From Magnetaquicoccus sp039908525 (GTDB lineage Bacteria > Pseudomonadota > Magnetococcia > Magnetococcales > Magnetaquicoccaceae): a stretch of 64,000 nt of DNA. Below are positions 62,401 to 64,000 of the stretch, piece by piece (position 1 is the first letter of the stretch; every line of letters begins with the position of its first letter). The stretch is taken from contig JAMOAY010000012.1 in the NCBI GenBank assembly GCA_039908525.1, forward strand, positions 1 to 64,000. The letters run 5' to 3'. The translations under genes and the position numbers were made by a program. The notes beneath the pieces were generated by a model. It had not been told where the DNA came from, searched no databases, and was given only the letters and a program-made list of their open reading frames with translations.

Positions 62401-62563
62401 GTAGGTTTTCAGACCTTGATCTATTTTTTTCAACAATGGAATCCCCTGGTTGGATGTTCCACTCGTCAAACCAGACATCATGCCCGGCGGCGCGCAGCGC
62501 CCGGGCCAGCTTGTCAGCCGGCTCTTTGTCCGCCTTCCGGTGGCTGATGAATACTTTGATCAT
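59377..62563 (-). CDS. TIR/NACHT/FGE STAND protein, frameshifted at an A7 run
   Basis: The TIR start is the ATG at 62563 (AGGAAGAG upstream): MIKVFISHRKADKEPADKLARAL, DVWFDEWNIQPGDSI. The frame then fails at seven A (62424-62430, T on the plus strand) and stops at 62147. The rest of TIR (KIDQGLKTYDYLLLCYSSSSV, WIRREW) is in the next frame, open from 62481 to 59377. With six A the two parts join as SIVEKIDQGL into one 1061-aa protein. Order: TIR at 1-130; a region that may be a second, degenerate TIR-like fold at 140-245; NACHT NTPase (FGDPGAGKST near 338, LLLLDGLDEI); helical repeats; FGE-type C-lectin domain from about 820 (GGIFTMGS, LAGNVWEW, RGGSW, LGFRVAAA). One FGE catalytic Cys (SWFC) is present, the second is not. 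TIR domains cut or cyclise NAD+, and STAND-TIR proteins act in phage defence. Sequencing error, phase variation and slippage are all possible for the shift. Confidence 0.8.
59425..59507 (-). other. candidate variable region of the TIR-NACHT-FGE gene
   Basis: Counterpart of 58589-58668, one codon longer. Identical wobble bases at the invariant codons contrast with ordinary synonymous differences just upstream (for example in LAGNVWEW, where GGC/GGT and AAT/AAC differ). Confidence 0.5.
62424..62430 (-). other. A7 run causing the TIR frameshift
   Basis: Seven T on the plus strand, so seven A in the gene. Losing one A restores the TIR reading frame. Homopolymers this long are known sites of slipped-strand mutation and of polymerase slippage. 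Confidence 0.85.
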
Positions 62564-62640
62564 CGCGTGTTCTCTTCCTGCCCGGTGTGACAGTCTTTGG
62601 ATGAGGGCAGAGACGGGATCGAACCCTCCGCCAGCCTGCG

Positions 62641-63750
62641 TCACGCCTTGTCGGTGAACACGCTGTCCAGGGTTGAGGCATTCAATATCCGCAGAGTCCA
62701 CTGGTCCAGGGTTGGAGGTGCGGCCTCTGCGATCTTTTGGCCAACCCAAGGGGGAAGATCACCAAAGCGGTGTTGCAGGAGGCGGGTCAGCGTTTCTGCC
62801 TTGCCCTCCTGTCGGCCCTCCTGTCGGCCCTCCTGTCGGCCCTCCTGTCGGCCCTCCTGTCGGCCCTCCTGTCGGCCCTCCTGTCGGCCCTCCTGTCGGC
62901 CTTCCAGCCGGCCTTCCATTCGGCCTTCCAGCCGGCCTTCCATTCGGCCTTCCAGCCGGCCCTCTGTGCGTCCTTCCATCTTGCCATAGCCATAGGTGGA
63001 CTCCACCATACTGGCCTGATAGTGCAGGTCATCCTTGTAACGCTCGTAGGCCATCCGCTCTGCGGCTGGAAGTTTCAGGATGTCAAGCTGTTCCTTGGCC
63101 TTGACAATACCTCGGGCGGTAAATTCTGCACGGATTTCTTCGTTTTTGAGGAAGTAGATCCACTCATCCAACGTGTCGCGTGCGACATCGTTGAAGCGGT
63201 TCACCTTGATCAGATAATATTCCGGGAAGAGTGCCGACACCGAGTCCCGACGAAACAGAGCTTTCTGTCCTTCGCTGAGGTCCAGCTCATCCTGGGTGTG
63301 CATCCCCCTGAAGGTGGTATTGCCCCAATAGACATAGTCTGCACCACGACCCAGGTCAAAGTACAGGATGCTGACTGAAATCACTTTGACCACGCCGGAG
63401 TATGGCCCTCCTTCAGGCATATGCTCGGTAATGGCCCGGGCCGTGCCGTACAGAATGCGCTGCAGATAATCCGACTCCCGCTCGTACTGGAGTTCAATGA
63501 TGATCAGCTCGCCTCGGGCGTTTCTCACCTTGAGATCCACCCGATTGGATCTGTCGTACCGGTCATCCTTGTTGCTCTCACTCTCCAGAATCTCCAGGAT
63601 GCGGACCTCATCATGGAAAAGTTCGCTCAGGAAACCTTCCAGAATCTCAAAATTGGCCTTGCTGCGCAGAAGCCGCTTCAAGGCCCAATCAAAACTGATC
63701 AACTGGCGTTGTTTCATGTTTGCAGAGCTCCAGAAAATTGTATCTGACAT
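62641..63750 (-). CDS. Rpn/PD-(D/E)XK nuclease family protein with EGR repeats and DUF4351 tail
   Basis: 369 aa from the ATG at 63750, ten bases after the Sel1 gene stop, with GGAGAGG inside that gene's end; the Met at 63717 (MKQRQLISFDWALKRLL) is an alternative. The N-terminal 250 residues match the Rpn recombination-promoting nuclease family: FDWALKRLLRSKANFEILEGFLSELF, then the PD-(D/E)XK core with NRVDLKV and IIIELQYE. A run of four-residue EGR(Q/M/L/T) repeats follows from about 260 to 315, then a DUF4351-like end (TLTRLLQHRFGDLPPWVGQKIAEA). Members are often called transposases but act as DNases. It lies upstream of the TIR gene on the same strand, 77 bases apart. Confidence 0.88.
   Translation of the reverse strand: MSDTIFWSSANMKQRQLISFDWALKRLLRSKANFEILEGFLSELFHDEVRILEILESESNKDDRYDRSNRVDLKVRNARGELIIIELQYERESDYLQRILYGTARAITEHMPEGGPYSGVVKVISVSILYFDLGRGADYVYWGNTTFRGMHTQDELDLSEGQKALFRRDSVSALFPEYYLIKVNRFNDVARDTLDEWIYFLKNEEIRAEFTARGIVKAKEQLDILKLPAAERMAYERYKDDLHYQASMVESTYGYGKMEGRTEGRLEGRMEGRLEGRMEGRLEGRQEGRQEGRQEGRQEGRQEGRQEGRQEGRQEGKAETLTRLLQHRFGDLPPWVGQKIAEAAPPTLDQWTLRILNASTLDSVFTDKA
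62803..62970 (-). repeat. 12-bp coding tandem repeat in the Rpn gene
   Basis: Fourteen units of 12 bases. Eight are identical (GCCCTCCTGTCG on the plus strand, 62803-62898), followed by alternating GCCTTCCAGCCG and GCCTTCCATTCG. They encode repeating EGRQ, EGRL and EGRM. Copy number can change by slippage without shifting the frame. Confidence 0.97.
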
Positions 63751-63760
63751 TTCATGTGGA

Positions 63761-64000
63761 TCACCTCTCCGGGTGTTGTCTGCTCCACTCACGGGCCTGA
63801 TGCTGTGCCTCTTCCACGTCGGCGCGGCTCATCTGTCGGGTCACCTGCTCCAGCAGGGGCATGGCCTCCCGGTGGCCGTTGGCCGAGGCCAGATTGAACC
63901 ACATGTGCGCCTTGATGGCATCCTTGGGCACCGTCCAGCCCTCCTGGTGGCTCAAGCCCAGATTGAACATGGCCTGGGGATTTTTCTGCTCGGCGGCCTT
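63761..64000 (-). CDS. Sel1-repeat protein, N-terminus beyond the window
   Basis: The last 79 codons of a gene that continues past the right edge. It carries Sel1-like helices (PQAMFNLGLSHQEGWTVPKDAIKAHMWFNLAS) and a charged C-terminal helix (ADVEEAQHQAREWSRQHPER). Sel1 repeats are protein-binding scaffolds. It immediately precedes the Rpn-family gene on the same strand and may be co-transcribed. Confidence 0.75.
   Translation of the reverse strand, partial: KAAEQKNPQAMFNLGLSHQEGWTVPKDAIKAHMWFNLASANGHREAMPLLEQVTRQMSRADVEEAQHQAREWSRQHPER

Noticed and set aside
62803..62970. CRISPR-like array
   Set aside because: The 12-bp units are contiguous, in frame and without spacers; this is a coding tandem repeat.

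Overview
The window reads as chromosomal DNA of a GC-rich, flagellated, hopanoid-making proteobacterium. The gene set (dnaG-rpoD, hpnC-hpnD, a flgBC-fliEFGHI cluster with two sigma-54 activators, several two-component proteins, and dispersed GC-rich hairpin repeats) fits a deep-branching alphaproteobacterium, and my best guess is the Magnetococcales group. That placement is inferred from gene content and style, not from a phylogeny.

Layout. 116-5077 (minus): a tightly overlapping set of a hypothetical protein, a DD35E transposase, an ExeA/TniB-type ATPase, a RepA-like RecA-fold ATPase and a CHC2/Toprim primase-like protein. It looks like an unusual transposon carrying its own replication-type proteins. 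5078-6144 holds no credible gene. 6145-10203 (minus): tRNA with CAU anticodon, rpoD, dnaG. 10459-13388 (plus): Sel1/PEGA protein and a Nudix hydrolase. 13459-20075 (minus): two small envelope proteins and two sigma-54 activators flanking a large TPR protein. 20300-23196 (plus): prmB-like, hpnC, hpnD. 23252-26906 (minus): pqiABC lipid-transport operon. 27088-29733 (plus): tlpA-like, cutA, ccdA-like, pyrF. 29967-36820 (plus): flgB, flgC, fliE, fliF, fliG, fliH, fliI. 36860-44982: a triple-receiver hybrid kinase divergent from cheR, a receiver-kinase and a NarL-type regulator, then a chemoreceptor. 45100-49804: a 59-codon gene, a large solute-binding/metallo-beta-lactamase/cNMP-binding fusion, and a sugar nucleotide epimerase. 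49966-55354 (plus): dnaB, alr, priA, with hairpin repeat arrays around priA.

55693-64000 is accessory DNA and the most interesting part. A cyclase-like/NACHT/FGE protein and a TIR/NACHT/FGE protein converge on a small coiled-coil gene. Their 3' ends lie in a near-identical inverted repeat of about 107 bp that continues past both stop codons into a hairpin. Just upstream of that tract the two genes differ only in clusters of codons while the intervening wobble bases are identical. This is what gene conversion, or retargeting by a diversity-generating retroelement encoded elsewhere, would leave behind. The pair therefore looks like immune-type STAND switches with the same plan (nucleotide-signalling N-terminus, NTPase core, C-type-lectin-fold sensor) and diversified sensor tips. 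The TIR gene carries a one-base frameshift at a run of seven A. An Rpn-type nuclease gene with a 12-bp coding repeat and a Sel1-repeat gene cut by the window edge complete the region.
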